Part shown: in pieces, positions 1 to 7,868 of the stretch
Position numbering within the stretch: position 1 is the stretch's first letter
How the letters are laid out: each line of letters opens with the position of its first letter
Source: an uncultured Burkholderiales bacterium
Lineage (GTDB): Bacteria > Pseudomonadota > Gammaproteobacteria > Burkholderiales > Burkholderiaceae_E
Direction of reading: 5' to 3'
DNA: 9,500 nt
Assembly (NCBI GenBank): GCA_903898725.1
Contig: CAIUGQ010000200.1
Coordinates: 1 to 9,500 of the forward strand
The notes under the pieces: model-generated
Database searches by the model: none
What the model was told of the DNA's origin: nothing
What the model saw: the letters and a program-made list of their open reading frames with translations, nothing else
Translations under genes and position numbers: made by a program

Positions 1-3
1 CAC

Positions 4-2328
4 ATGATCGAACCGGTCGACGCGCCCTCGCGCGCAGCCCTGCCCGCTCGCCTGCGCCGCTGGGCGGCCGAAGCGGGCGCCACGGTCTCCGCCGCGCTGG
101 CCCACGTTCCGGAGAACGCCGCCTACGGCCTGATGGCGATGGCCCCGCTCGGCCTGGCCTTCGGGCCGATGGCGATGGCGCTCGCCGTCCTCGGCGCGGT
201 GGTCGCCAACACGGTCGGCACGGCGCTGGGTGCCGGACGCCTGGCCAGCGGTCCGCGCTCGTCGCTGGCGCTGCTCACTGCGGGCCTCGTCGCCAACCTC
301 GCGAGCGGTCCGCTGGCCGACGGCGAGCTGGGCACCCTGCAGGTGCTGGTCGCGGTCGCGCTGGCCGTGGGGGGTGCGGGGCTGCTGCAGGCGCTGTTCG
401 GCGTGCTGGGGCTGGGCAACCTCGTGAAGTACACGCCGTACCCGGTCCGGCTCGGCCTGACCAGCGGCATCGGCCTGCTGCTGCTGCTCGCGGCGCTGCC
501 CGTGATGCTGGGCCAGCGCTTCGGCACCCCGCTGCTGGCCGGCGGCCTGGAGGCGAACTGGCGCGCGGCGGCCGTCGGCGCGTGTGCCATCGTCGCCAGT
601 CGGCTGGCGGCGCGCTACGTGCCCCGGGTGCCGCCCGTGCTGCTGGGGATGATCGCGGCGACGCTGCTGCACCAGGGGCTGTCGGGTCGGGGCGGCGTCG
701 AGACCTGGGGCCGTACCCTGGGCGTGCCGCTGCTGCCGGCGTTCGACGGCGGGATGCTGGTTCGTGCGGTGGGCGGGGCCTTCGAGGCGATGGACGTCGG
801 CACCGGGGCGCTCCTGGGGATGTACGCGGTCACCCTCGCCCTGCTCTGCAGCATGGACGCGCTGATCACCGTGTCCATCATCGACGGCCGGTTGCGGCTG
901 CGGCGCAATGCCGACAGGGAGCTGCTGGCGCAAGGGGTGGCCAACGTCGCCGCGGCGCTGTGCGGCGGCCATGCGGCATCACCGTCGGCCGCACGCAGCC
1001 TGGCCCTGGTCGTGCCGCAGCCGGAAGGACGGCAGGTGACGTTGCGCTATGCGCTGGCGATGCTCGCGGTGCTGGTGTTCGCGCCGCAATGGCTCGGCGT
1101 CCTCCCGGAGAGTGCCCTCGGCGGACTGCTCGTGCTGCAGGGCGCGCAGATGGTGGCCCCGACCCTGTGGCGCGCCCCCGAAGGGCTGCTGCGTCTGGGC
1201 CGCAGCCGCAGCGACGCGTCCCGCAGCGAAGCCCGCACGCTCGTGGGCAACTGGGCCGTCACGGTGGCCGTGGCGGTGAGTGCGCTGTCGTGGGGGCTGG
1301 GCGCGGCGGTGCTGATCGGCGCATCGTGCGCAGTGCTGCTGTTCGTGCGCTCGAACATGCGCGACGTGGTCGGGCACCTGTCGACGGGCGAGACCCGCGG
1401 CTCCATGAAGGTCCGGCCCGCGCGGGTGCGCGAGGCGATCCGGCACGAAGGCCGTCAGATCGCGCTGTTCGAGCTCGAAGGCTCGCTCTTCTTCGGCACG
1501 GCCGACGCCCTGCAGAACCGGCTGCAGCAGCTGCCCGACACGGTCCGCACCGCGATCCTCGACCTGCGCCAGGTCCAGGACATCGACGTCACGGCCGCGC
1601 GCATCCTGAGCGAGGAGGCGCACGACTGGGGCCGCAACGGACGTCGGATCCTGTTCGCCGAATGGCCTGCGGGCGATGGCCGACGTCAGATTCTCGAGGC
1701 GATGGCCGACGCGGCGAGCGCGGGTCACCTGTGGTTTTGCGACGACGTCGACCGGGCCCTGGAGCAGGCGGAGGATGCGCTGATCGAACGGCTGGCGATG
1801 CAGGTCGCCTCCGACGAGGCCCTGCCGCTCGCCCAGACCGCGCTGATGCGCGGGCTGACGCCGCAGACGCGCGCGGTGGTCGAGGCCGCGATGCAGGTGC
1901 GGCACTTCGCTCGCGACGAGGTGATCTTCCGTCTGGGCGATCCCGGCGATGGCCTGTACGTGGTGACGCAGGGCGAGGTGGGCCTGCGACTGCCCGGGGG
2001 CTCGCGACGCCTGGCCTCGTTCGCGGCCGGCGTGACGCTCGGCGAGATCGCGGTGCTGACCCACGAGACGCGATCGGCCGAAGCCGTCGCCGAGTCCGAC
2101 GTCACCGCCTGTTTCCTGCCGACGACCGAATTCGACCGACTGCTCCGGGAGCGCCCCGAGGTGGCCGCGCTGCTGATGAAGAACATCGCGCTCCACCTGT
2201 CGGAGCGGGTCCGCGGACTCACCGGCGATCTCGCGCACTGGGTGACGCGCGCCGGCGCGAAGCGCTCGTCGACGCAGTCGGCCGACGCCGCGACCCACTC
2301 GGCCGAAGTGCGGATGACCGGCGAATAG
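4..2328 (+). CDS. SulP-family anion transporter with STAS and cyclic-nucleotide-binding domains
   Basis: A 774-residue inner-membrane protein. Residues about 30-450 form the hydrophobic SulP/SLC26-type core, with many Ala/Gly/Leu-rich helices and the family-like stretch NADRELLAQGVANVAAALCGG split around residues 302-322. Residues about 470-590 match a STAS domain (core ILDLRQVQDIDVT, 518-530). Residues about 612-735 are a CNB domain of the CRP/PKA type: the phosphate-binding cassette reads LGEIAVL then TRSAEAV, with Gly680, Glu681 and Arg690 all present, so ligand binding is likely. No DNA-binding helix-turn-helix follows; the tail after 745 looks disordered. Family knowledge suggests import of sulfate, bicarbonate or another anion; the substrate cannot be read. 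Binding of cAMP/cGMP presumably gates transport. The gene converges on the cyclase-containing chemosensory operon, which makes a functional link plausible but unproven. The ATG lies three bases from the window edge, so its RBS is not visible and a start further upstream cannot be excluded. Confidence 0.93.
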   Translation: MIEPVDAPSRAALPARLRRWAAEAGATVSAALAHVPENAAYGLMAMAPLGLAFGPMAMALAVLGAVVANTVGTALGAGRLASGPRSSLALLTAGLVANLASGPLADGELGTLQVLVAVALAVGGAGLLQALFGVLGLGNLVKYTPYPVRLGLTSGIGLLLLLAALPVMLGQRFGTPLLAGGLEANWRAAAVGACAIVASRLAARYVPRVPPVLLGMIAATLLHQGLSGRGGVETWGRTLGVPLLPAFDGGMLVRAVGGAFEAMDVGTGALLGMYAVTLALLCSMDALITVSIIDGRLRLRRNADRELLAQGVANVAAALCGGHAASPSAARSLALVVPQPEGRQVTLRYALAMLAVLVFAPQWLGVLPESALGGLLVLQGAQMVAPTLWRAPEGLLRLGRSRSDASRSEARTLVGNWAVTVAVAVSALSWGLGAAVLIGASCAVLLFVRSNMRDVVGHLSTGETRGSMKVRPARVREAIRHEGRQIALFELEGSLFFGTADALQNRLQQLPDTVRTAILDLRQVQDIDVTAARILSEEAHDWGRNGRRILFAEWPAGDGRRQILEAMADAASAGHLWFCDDVDRALEQAEDALIERLAMQVASDEALPLAQTALMRGLTPQTRAVVEAAMQVRHFARDEVIFRLGDPGDGLYVVTQGEVGLRLPGGSRRLASFAAGVTLGEIAVLTHETRSAEAVAESDVTACFLPTTEFDRLLRERPEVAALLMKNIALHLSERVRGLTGDLAHWVTRAGAKRSSTQSADAATHSAEVRMTGE

Positions 2329-2340
2329 CGGGGCGAGGCA

Positions 2341-2365
2341 GCGAACGGCGGCGAACGGCGGCGAA
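2341..2365. repeat. 10-bp tandem repeat, 2.5 copies
   Basis: The unit GCGAACGGCG occurs twice and then as GCGAA, starting 12 bp after the SulP stop codon. It is perfect over 25 bp. It lies in the convergent gap and has no coding role that I can see. It may be simple slippage in GC-rich DNA. Confidence 0.8.
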
Positions 2366-2369
2366 TCCC

Positions 2370-2424
2370 GACGGGCCGCAGACCGGGCGAGCCTGACGGG
2401 CCGCAGACTGGGCGAGCCTGACGG
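2370..2424. repeat. 25-bp tandem repeat, two copies plus 5 bp
   Basis: Copies at 2370-2394 and 2395-2419 differ at one position (GACCGGG versus GACTGGG in the middle of the unit). A third copy starts (GACGG, 2420-2424) and ends just before the CheA stop codon at 2426-2428. The arrangement fills the rest of the gap between the two convergent genes. No T-rich tract or long inverted repeat accompanies it, so a classical terminator is not evident. Together with the 10-bp repeat it accounts for most of the 97-bp gap. Confidence 0.85.
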
Positions 2425-2425
2425 C

Positions 2426-5029
2426 TCAGGGGCGGCCGACGAGGCGTGCCACGGTGTCCAGCAGGTGGCTGTCCTCGTAGTCGGCCTTGGTCATGTACAC
2501 GGTGGCCCCGGCGTCCAGCCCCTGCTGGCGGTCGCTCGCCGACGCCCGATACGACACGACGATGACCGGCAGCGCCTTGAGGCGCGCGTCCTGGCGGATG
2601 GAGCGGATCAGGCCGATGCCGTCGAGGCGCGGCATGTCGACGTCGGTCATCACCAGGTCGACGTCCGTGCCCTGCAGGAGCTGCCAGGCCTCCATGCCGT
2701 CGGCCGCCGTCATGACCTCGTAGCCCGCGCGCGCCAGCAGATCACGCTCCATCTCGCGGATCGTGGCGGTGTCGTCGGCCACCAGCACGCGCAGCCGCCG
2801 TGCCGACGAGGCGGGCGGATGCGCGTCGTGCGCCGAGGTCTGCGTGCCCTGCGCCCGCAGCACCGAACGCACCATGTCCTCGGCGTCGAGCACCAGCACC
2901 GGCCGGCCGTCGGGCAGCACGGCGGCGGCACTGAGGTCGGGCACCCTGCCCAGACGCGGATCGAGCGGCTGCAGCACCATGTCCTGCTCGCTCAGCACCG
3001 CGTCGACGATGAAGCCGACGCTGTGGCCGAAGTCGCTGACCACGACCACGTCGAGCTGTCTGTCGGAGGGATCGCCCGACCCCAGCTCCAGCAGTTCGCA
3101 CGCCCGGACGAGCGAAACGGTCCGGCCGTCCACCACGAAGTAGCGACGGTTCCCGGCGCTCAGCACCTCGGCGGGTGTCAGGCGGACCAGGCGGTCCACG
3201 CGCGTGAGCGCGAAGGCGTGCGGCTCCCCCGCGATCGAGACGACCACCGCGCGCAGCACCGAGCGGCTGATCGGCATGCGCAGCTCGAAGCGCACGCCCT
3301 CCCCGGCCATGGTGTGCAGGCTGACCGAGCCGCCGACGTCGCGCATCACGCTGCGCACCACGGCCAGGCCGACGCCGCGGCCGGAGATCTCGGTCACCTG
3401 GTCGGCCGTCGAGAAGCCCGAGACGAACAGGTGGTCGAGCAGCCGCTCCTGCGGCAGGCTGCGCGCCGCATCGGCCGTCTCCAGGCCCTTCTCGACGACG
3501 CGTGCGCGGACCTTGTCGATGTCGATGCCGGCACCGTCGTCGGTGACCGAGATCTCCAGCAGGCCCGAGACGACGCGTGCGTCGATCGACACGCGCCCCT
3601 GTTCGGGCTTGCCGCGCTCGCGGCGGACGGCCGGCGCCTCCAGGCCGTGGTCGAGGGCATTGCGCAGCAGGTGATTGAGCGGCGCCTCGATGCGTTCGAG
3701 GATGTCGCGATCGATGCGGTGGGTCTCGCCGCTGACCGTCAGCCCGGCCTGCTTGCCGAGCCGCCTGGCGATGTCGCGCACCAGCCGCGGGAAGCCGCCC
3801 AGGCCGTCGGAGAGCGGCTGCAGGCGGCTGTCCAGCGCTTCGCGGTACAGGCGCAGGCTCAGGTCCTCCTTGCGCCGGGCGTGCTGCTCGAAGTCGTCGC
3901 TCCAGGTCGCGTTGCTGGCGCGCAGGTCGTTCAGGCGCTTGCGCAGCGTGTCCATCCGGCTGCGCTGCGCATGGCCGCCGGGCAGGGCCGCCATCGACTG
4001 CTGCAGCTCGTCGAGCAGGTCCGCGATGCCCGCCTGCTGGCGGCGCATCCGCTGCTGCGCGGCGGCCAGCAGGCCCTGCCTGCCGGTCTCGACCACGAGC
4101 TCGCCCGACAGGGCCACCAGGCGCGAGAGCTGGGTGGCGCGGATGCGCACCACGCGGTCCTCCTCGGCCGCCTGGCGCGTCGCGCGGGGCGCGGCCGCGC
4201 TGCCCTCGCCGTCGGCCTCCGAGCCCGTCGGGTGGACGAGGCTGGCCAGGCCCGTCTGCGTGATGCGCATGGCGCAGCCGAGCAGCGTCTCGTCGGCGGG
4301 CGGCTCGCCGCCGCTCGACACCGCGACGCCGATGCGCTGGATCAGGTCGCTCGCGGCCAGCAGCGCGTCGACGAGGTCGGGACCGACGAGGATCTGGCGG
4401 CGCCGGGCGCGTTCGAGCTGGTCCTCGGCGGCATGGGCCAGCGCCACGGCGCTGTCCAGGCCCACGGCGCGCGCCGCGCCCTTGACCGAATGCGAGGCCC
4501 GCATCAGCCGGTCCAGCAGCGCGGGCTGGTCGGGCTCGCGCTCGAGCGCGAGCAGGCCTTCGCTCATCGCCCGCGTGTGCTGCTCGCATTCCTGCCGGAA
4601 CAGGTCGCGCGTCGCGGCGGTCACCGAGGCGGGCGACCGGGTCCGGCGCGTGACCGCGGCCACCGGTGCCGGCACCGCCAGGCGCTCCAGCAGGTCGGCG
4701 AGCTGCGCCTCGGTGGCCACCTCGTCGGCCCGGGCCGCGCCCGACTGGGCGATCGCCTCGATCAGCTCGAGCGCGTCCGCGCAGGCCTGCCGCTGGGCCG
4801 CCGTCAGCAGGCGGCCGGCCGACTCGGAGGCGCCCAGCAGGAGCTCCAGGCCGTCGGCCAGCCGCTCGGCCTTGCGCACGCCCACCACGCGCGCCGCGCC
4901 CTTGAGTGCCTGCGCGGCGAACAGCATCTCGCCGTCGGGCACCGCCTGCTCGCAGCGGCGCAGGCCGTCGTGCAGCACGTGAGCCCGCTGCTCGACCTCG
5001 TCGCGGAACAGGGCATCGAGCGCGCTCAC
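2426..5029 (-). CDS. CheA-type hybrid histidine kinase with C-terminal receiver (WspE-like)
   Basis: An 867-residue cytoplasmic kinase, the signalling centre of the operon. Domains in order: an Hpt-like domain (1-115) whose phosphorylatable His is replaced by Gln40 (AAQALKGAARVVG); a second Hpt/P1 domain (about 138-260) with His180 in ASHSVKGAARAVG; a P3-like dimerisation region (about 292-425); an HATPase domain with N box LLRNALDHG (Asn457), G1 box DDGAGID (497-503) and G2 box GRGVGL (550-555); a CheW-like P5 domain (about 588-725); and a receiver (about 745-865) with Asp752/Asp753, phosphoacceptor Asp796, Ser826 and Lys848. No P2 domain is recognisable. The receiver may be a phosphate sink or modulator, as proposed for WspE-type kinases. 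The GTG start at 5029 overlaps the upstream CheW stop by 4 bp (GTGA) with AAGG seven bases before it. The reading frame stays open upstream to 5440, but that stretch is Arg/Gly/Ala-rich and overlaps the CheW gene, so it is not taken as coding. The likely phosphotransfer target is the receiver of the cyclase at 7869-9359. Confidence 0.95.
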   Translation of the reverse strand: MSALDALFRDEVEQRAHVLHDGLRRCEQAVPDGEMLFAAQALKGAARVVGVRKAERLADGLELLLGASESAGRLLTAAQRQACADALELIEAIAQSGAARADEVATEAQLADLLERLAVPAPVAAVTRRTRSPASVTAATRDLFRQECEQHTRAMSEGLLALEREPDQPALLDRLMRASHSVKGAARAVGLDSAVALAHAAEDQLERARRRQILVGPDLVDALLAASDLIQRIGVAVSSGGEPPADETLLGCAMRITQTGLASLVHPTGSEADGEGSAAAPRATRQAAEEDRVVRIRATQLSRLVALSGELVVETGRQGLLAAAQQRMRRQQAGIADLLDELQQSMAALPGGHAQRSRMDTLRKRLNDLRASNATWSDDFEQHARRKEDLSLRLYREALDSRLQPLSDGLGGFPRLVRDIARRLGKQAGLTVSGETHRIDRDILERIEAPLNHLLRNALDHGLEAPAVRRERGKPEQGRVSIDARVVSGLLEISVTDDGAGIDIDKVRARVVEKGLETADAARSLPQERLLDHLFVSGFSTADQVTEISGRGVGLAVVRSVMRDVGGSVSLHTMAGEGVRFELRMPISRSVLRAVVVSIAGEPHAFALTRVDRLVRLTPAEVLSAGNRRYFVVDGRTVSLVRACELLELGSGDPSDRQLDVVVVSDFGHSVGFIVDAVLSEQDMVLQPLDPRLGRVPDLSAAAVLPDGRPVLVLDAEDMVRSVLRAQGTQTSAHDAHPPASSARRLRVLVADDTATIREMERDLLARAGYEVMTAADGMEAWQLLQGTDVDLVMTDVDMPRLDGIGLIRSIRQDARLKALPVIVVSYRASASDRQQGLDAGATVYMTKADYEDSHLLDTVARLVGRP

Positions 5030-5673
5030 GGCACGACCTTGCTGTCGAGCAGCTCGAAGAGCCGTGCCGAGGACAGCAGCGTGATCCGGCGTGCCGCCCA
5101 GGGCACGGTGCCGGTGGTGACCGCCGCGAGGGCGGCCGGCAGCGTGGCGGGCGGCGGGGCCTGCTCGGCCATGACCAGCGGCACGACACCTTCGACCTCG
5201 TCGACCGCGAAGGCCCAGGTCGTGCCGTCCCGCGCCATCACGATCAGGCGGCCCACCGGATCGCCCGGCCGGCGTGACGGCGCGGGCGTCAGGTCGAGCA
5301 GTTCGCCCAGGCGCACGGTCAGCAGCAGCTGGCCGCGCACGTTGACGAGACCCGCCACCAGCCCGCCCCGATGCGCGACCCGATGGACCGGCTGCAGCGA
5401 CGCGATCTCCTCGATGCAGGCGGTCTCGAGCGCGAGCCACTCCGTTCCCAGCCGAAACACCAGCAGCGTCGGGTCCTTGCGGCGGGGCTCGAGCGTCTGT
5501 GCCGCCGTGCGGGCGGCATCCTCGGCATAGCCTTCGGGCAGCTCACGCTCGCGCAGGCGTTCGGCGGCCTGCACGAGCACCGGGCAATCACGACAGTGCA
5601 GGAACCGGGTCAGCTCCGGACAGCTGCGGTCGCCGCCGACGCCGATGCTGCGCCAGCACGCCTCAGCGTCCAT
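5026..5673 (-). CDS. CheW-like adaptor with four-cysteine N-terminus (WspD-like)
   Basis: A 215-residue coupling protein predicted to link the receptor to CheA. The N-terminal 31 residues hold ACWRSIGVGGDRSCPEL followed by HCRDCP, with Cys at 6, 18, 27 and 30. This opening is typical of WspD-type CheW proteins. The CheW domain proper spans about 65-210: TLLVFRLGTEWLALE at its start, then GLVNVRGQLLLTVRLGELLDL in the core (written here as one beta-strand region around residues 105-127). The ATG at 5673 is chosen because it begins this conserved segment and has a strong GGAGG nine bases upstream; the frame extends to 5745, but the extra 24 residues are Arg-rich and lie inside the preceding gene. 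It overlaps the upstream CheW gene by 11 bp and the CheA gene by 4 bp, so translation is probably coupled. The cysteine cluster could bind a metal or be redox-active; that is inference. Confidence 0.93.
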   Translation of the reverse strand: MDAEACWRSIGVGGDRSCPELTRFLHCRDCPVLVQAAERLRERELPEGYAEDAARTAAQTLEPRRKDPTLLVFRLGTEWLALETACIEEIASLQPVHRVAHRGGLVAGLVNVRGQLLLTVRLGELLDLTPAPSRRPGDPVGRLIVMARDGTTWAFAVDEVEGVVPLVMAEQAPPPATLPAALAAVTTGTVPWAARRITLLSSARLFELLDSKVVP

Positions 5674-6178
5674 CGGGCAGCGCCTCCGGCCGGTCCTGCG
5701 AGGCCTCCGCCGACGGACCCAGCAGCGCGTCGATGAGCGCCACATCGAGCAGCCGCTCGGGATCGAGGGTCTGCAGCAGGCCGGCCTCGTCCTGCAGCAC
5801 CGGGCCTAGGTAAGGCGCGTCGGGCCGGTGCAGCGCGGGCTGCGCCGAGGCGAGGTCCGGCCGCATCAGCGTGCAGCCCTCGGCGAGCAGACCCACCCGG
5901 CGGCTGCGTTCCGGCGGCCCGATCCGGACCACCGCGATCCGGCTGGCGAGCCATCGACGGGTGTCGCGACCCGCGAGCAGGCGGCACAGGTCGACCACCG
6001 GCACGACCGTGCCGCGGTAGTCGATGACACCGACGATGGCGGGCGGCGCCAGCGCCAGCGGCTGCACCGGCAGCCACGGCAGCACCTCGTCGACCGAGGC
6101 GGCGTTCAGCGCGTGCCGCTGCCCTGCCACCGCCAGCACGACCAGCAGGGCGCGCGTCGGCCCGTGCTCGCGAACCAA
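5663..6178 (-). CDS. CheW-like adaptor (WspB-like)
   Basis: A 171-residue single-domain CheW protein. Visible features are the opening strand ALLVVLAVAGQRHALNA (10-26), DEVLPWLPV, and the core IVGVIDYRGTVVPVVDLCRLL (about 48-68, broken here as one strand-turn-strand unit). It should scaffold the receptor-kinase complex beside the second CheW. By position directly after the MCP and by size it corresponds to WspB. The start is a TTG one base after the MCP stop codon (TGA C TTG); a GGGGG run six bases upstream is a poor Shine-Dalgarno site, so translation is probably coupled to the MCP. An in-frame GTG at codon 14 (6139) is an alternative, but it would remove part of the first beta strand. The 3' end overlaps the next gene by 11 bp. 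No catalytic activity is expected. Confidence 0.9.
   Translation of the reverse strand: MVREHGPTRALLVVLAVAGQRHALNAASVDEVLPWLPVQPLALAPPAIVGVIDYRGTVVPVVDLCRLLAGRDTRRWLASRIAVVRIGPPERSRRVGLLAEGCTLMRPDLASAQPALHRPDAPYLGPVLQDEAGLLQTLDPERLLDVALIDALLGPSAEASQDRPEALPDGR
5683..5687 (-). promoter_or_regulatory. Ribosome binding site for the WspD-like CheW
   Basis: GGAGG on the - strand, nine bases before the ATG at 5673 and inside the end of the preceding CheW gene. It supports the start at 5673 over the longer open frame from 5745. Confidence 0.75.
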
Positions 6179-6179
6179 G

Positions 6180-7832
6180 TCAGGCCCCCAGCTTGAAGCG
6201 GGCGATCTCCTGCGTCAGCGAGTCGGACGCCTGGCGCAGTCCGGCGATCGAGGCATTGAACTCGGGCATCGCGTCGGCGCCCGCCTGCGCGCCGGCCATC
6301 AGCTGCGTCATCGCCTCGCTGATCTGGCGCGCGCCCTGCGACTGGCTGCGCATGCCGTGGTTGACCACGTCGAAGCGCTCGGACAGCGCCTTGACCTGGC
6401 CGATGATCTGGCCGAGCTGCGTGCCGACCTGCGCGGTCACGCCCACCCCGCGCTTGACCTCCGCCGAGAAGCCGTCCATCTCCATCACGCCCGCCGACAC
6501 GGCCGACTGCATGTGCCGGACCATCTGCTCGATGTCGAGCGTGGCGGCGGCGGTCTGGTCGGCCAGTCGGCGGATCTCGCGCGCCAGCACCATGAAGCCC
6601 AGGCCCTGGTCACCCGCCTTCTCGGCCTCGATGGCGGCGTTGATCGACAGCAGGTTGGTCTGATCGGCGATCTTGGTGATGGTCGTGACCACGCCGCTGA
6701 TGTCGGAGGTCTTCTCGCGGATCGCGCTCAGCCGTGTGGAGATCGACACCGTGCCTTGCTGCAGCTGCTGCATCGCGTCGTGCATGCCCTCGAGCAGCGA
6801 GCGGCCGCCTTCGGCGACCTGCGCCGCCTGACCGGCGACGGCGTTGACGCTCTCCATCGTCGACATCAGCTCGGCGCTGGTCTCGGAGATGCCGCGTGCG
6901 CCGCCGGCGATCTGCACCGCGGAGTCGCGCAGGCCGCCGATGTTCCGGTCCTGCCGCTGACCGGCCTGCGTGAACTCGGCGGTCGAGGCACTGAGCATGA
7001 CCGACGCCTGGCGCACGCGGGCCACCAGCGAATGCAGGCTGGTCGTCATCGACTGGATGGCCGCGAGCAGCCGTCCGGACTCGTCCGCCTCGCTGGCGTC
7101 CGGCACCCGCACGGTGAGGTCCCCGTCGGCCACCCGCGAGGCCACGCCTGCCGCGAGCGACAGCCGCGCGGTCAGGGTATTCGCCATCGCCAGGGTGAGC
7201 CAGGCCAGCACGGCGACCACGGCGAGCACCAGGCCGCCCAGCACGAAGAGGTTGCGCCGGCTCTCGTCGACCGAGCGTTCGGCATCCTGCTCGAGCGCCG
7301 CGTTGCGCGCGTTGGTGAGCTTGACCACCTCGTCGACCGCCCGGCGGTGCTCTTCGTAGCGCTGCTCGAGCACCGCCATCGCGGCCCGCATGCGCTTGTC
7401 GTCGCGCGCGCGCAGGGCGGGGATGAACTCCCGGTCACGGACGTCGAAGTACGCCTGCGCCGGGCGATACGCCGCGACGTTCATCGTGTCGCCGAGCGTG
7501 CCGGGCGCGAGCGCCCGTTTCCAGTGCTCGTGGCGCCGGTCGAACTCGACGCGCAGGGCATTGCCGCGCTCGATCAGCGCGGTCTGCCGGGCATCGTCGG
7601 TCCGCTCGAGCAGCTGCAGGCTGAGCAGGTGCGATTCGATGATGTAGGCCGGCGGCGGCAGGATGTCGGCCACCAGGTCCTTGCCCTCGACGATGGCCGC
7701 GTACAGGTCACCGTTCACGCGCACCTTCTCGATCGCCTGCCAGGCCACGAAGGCGAATGCGAAGAAGGCCAGCGAGAAGACGCCGAGCAGCAGCATCAGT
7801 TTCTTCTCGAGGCCGAGACTGCGAATCGCCAT
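6180..7832 (-). CDS. Methyl-accepting chemotaxis protein (WspA-like receptor)
   Basis: A 550-residue inner-membrane chemoreceptor. TM1 is at about 12-32, a roughly 160-residue mostly helical periplasmic domain follows (with DILPPPAYIIESHL at 57-70), and TM2 is at about 194-216. A HAMP domain (about 217-270) leads into the long cytoplasmic signalling coiled coil. The hairpin tip reads IADQTNLLSINAAIEAEKAG (388-407) followed by REIRRLADQTAAAT, the canonical CheA/CheW contact region. The flanking DIEQMVRHMQSAVSAGVM closely resembles my recollection of WspA. The C-terminus (ARFKLGA) lacks an NWETF-type pentapeptide for tethering CheR/CheB. The ligand or stimulus cannot be read from the sequence; WspA receptors respond to surface contact or envelope stress. 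The ATG at 7832 has AAGGA nine bases upstream. The gene follows the cyclase gene by 36 bp and is followed by the first CheW after one base. No CheR or CheB gene is adjacent. Confidence 0.96.
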   Translation of the reverse strand: MAIRSLGLEKKLMLLLGVFSLAFFAFAFVAWQAIEKVRVNGDLYAAIVEGKDLVADILPPPAYIIESHLLSLQLLERTDDARQTALIERGNALRVEFDRRHEHWKRALAPGTLGDTMNVAAYRPAQAYFDVRDREFIPALRARDDKRMRAAMAVLEQRYEEHRRAVDEVVKLTNARNAALEQDAERSVDESRRNLFVLGGLVLAVVAVLAWLTLAMANTLTARLSLAAGVASRVADGDLTVRVPDASEADESGRLLAAIQSMTTSLHSLVARVRQASVMLSASTAEFTQAGQRQDRNIGGLRDSAVQIAGGARGISETSAELMSTMESVNAVAGQAAQVAEGGRSLLEGMHDAMQQLQQGTVSISTRLSAIREKTSDISGVVTTITKIADQTNLLSINAAIEAEKAGDQGLGFMVLAREIRRLADQTAAATLDIEQMVRHMQSAVSAGVMEMDGFSAEVKRGVGVTAQVGTQLGQIIGQVKALSERFDVVNHGMRSQSQGARQISEAMTQLMAGAQAGADAMPEFNASIAGLRQASDSLTQEIARFKLGA

Positions 7833-7841
7833 GTGCTGCTG

Positions 7842-7846
7842 TCCTT
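7842..7846 (-). promoter_or_regulatory. Ribosome binding site for the MCP
   Basis: AAGGA on the - strand, nine bases before the ATG at 7832, within the 36-bp gap after the cyclase gene. The gap is too short to hold an obvious promoter, and I see none. Confidence 0.7.
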
Positions 7847-7868
7847 GTCGTCCGGTTCCAGCGTGACT

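Noticed and set aside
582..2396. A 604-codon open frame on the + strand overlapping the SulP gene in another frame.
   Set aside because: Arg/Gly/Ala-rich translation without domains; the SulP frame contains transporter, STAS and CNB motifs throughout.
2417..2430. A small hairpin (CCTGA-CGGC-TCAGG) over the CheA stop codon as a terminator.
   Set aside because: The stem is only 5 bp, there is no T tract on either strand, and half of it is part of the coding sequence; chance is a sufficient explanation.
5030..5440. An upstream extension of the CheA reading frame to an ATG at 5440.
   Set aside because: The added 137 residues are Arg/Gly/Ala-rich and lie wholly within the CheW gene; the GTG at 5029 with the 4-bp GTGA overlap fits the family start.
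2465..5530. A very long open frame on the + strand opposite the CheA and CheW genes.
   Set aside because: Its translation is rich in His, Arg, Gln and Ala with no domain pattern. The opposite strand carries clear kinase and CheW domains; the open frame is a by-product of strong GC bias in the third codon position.
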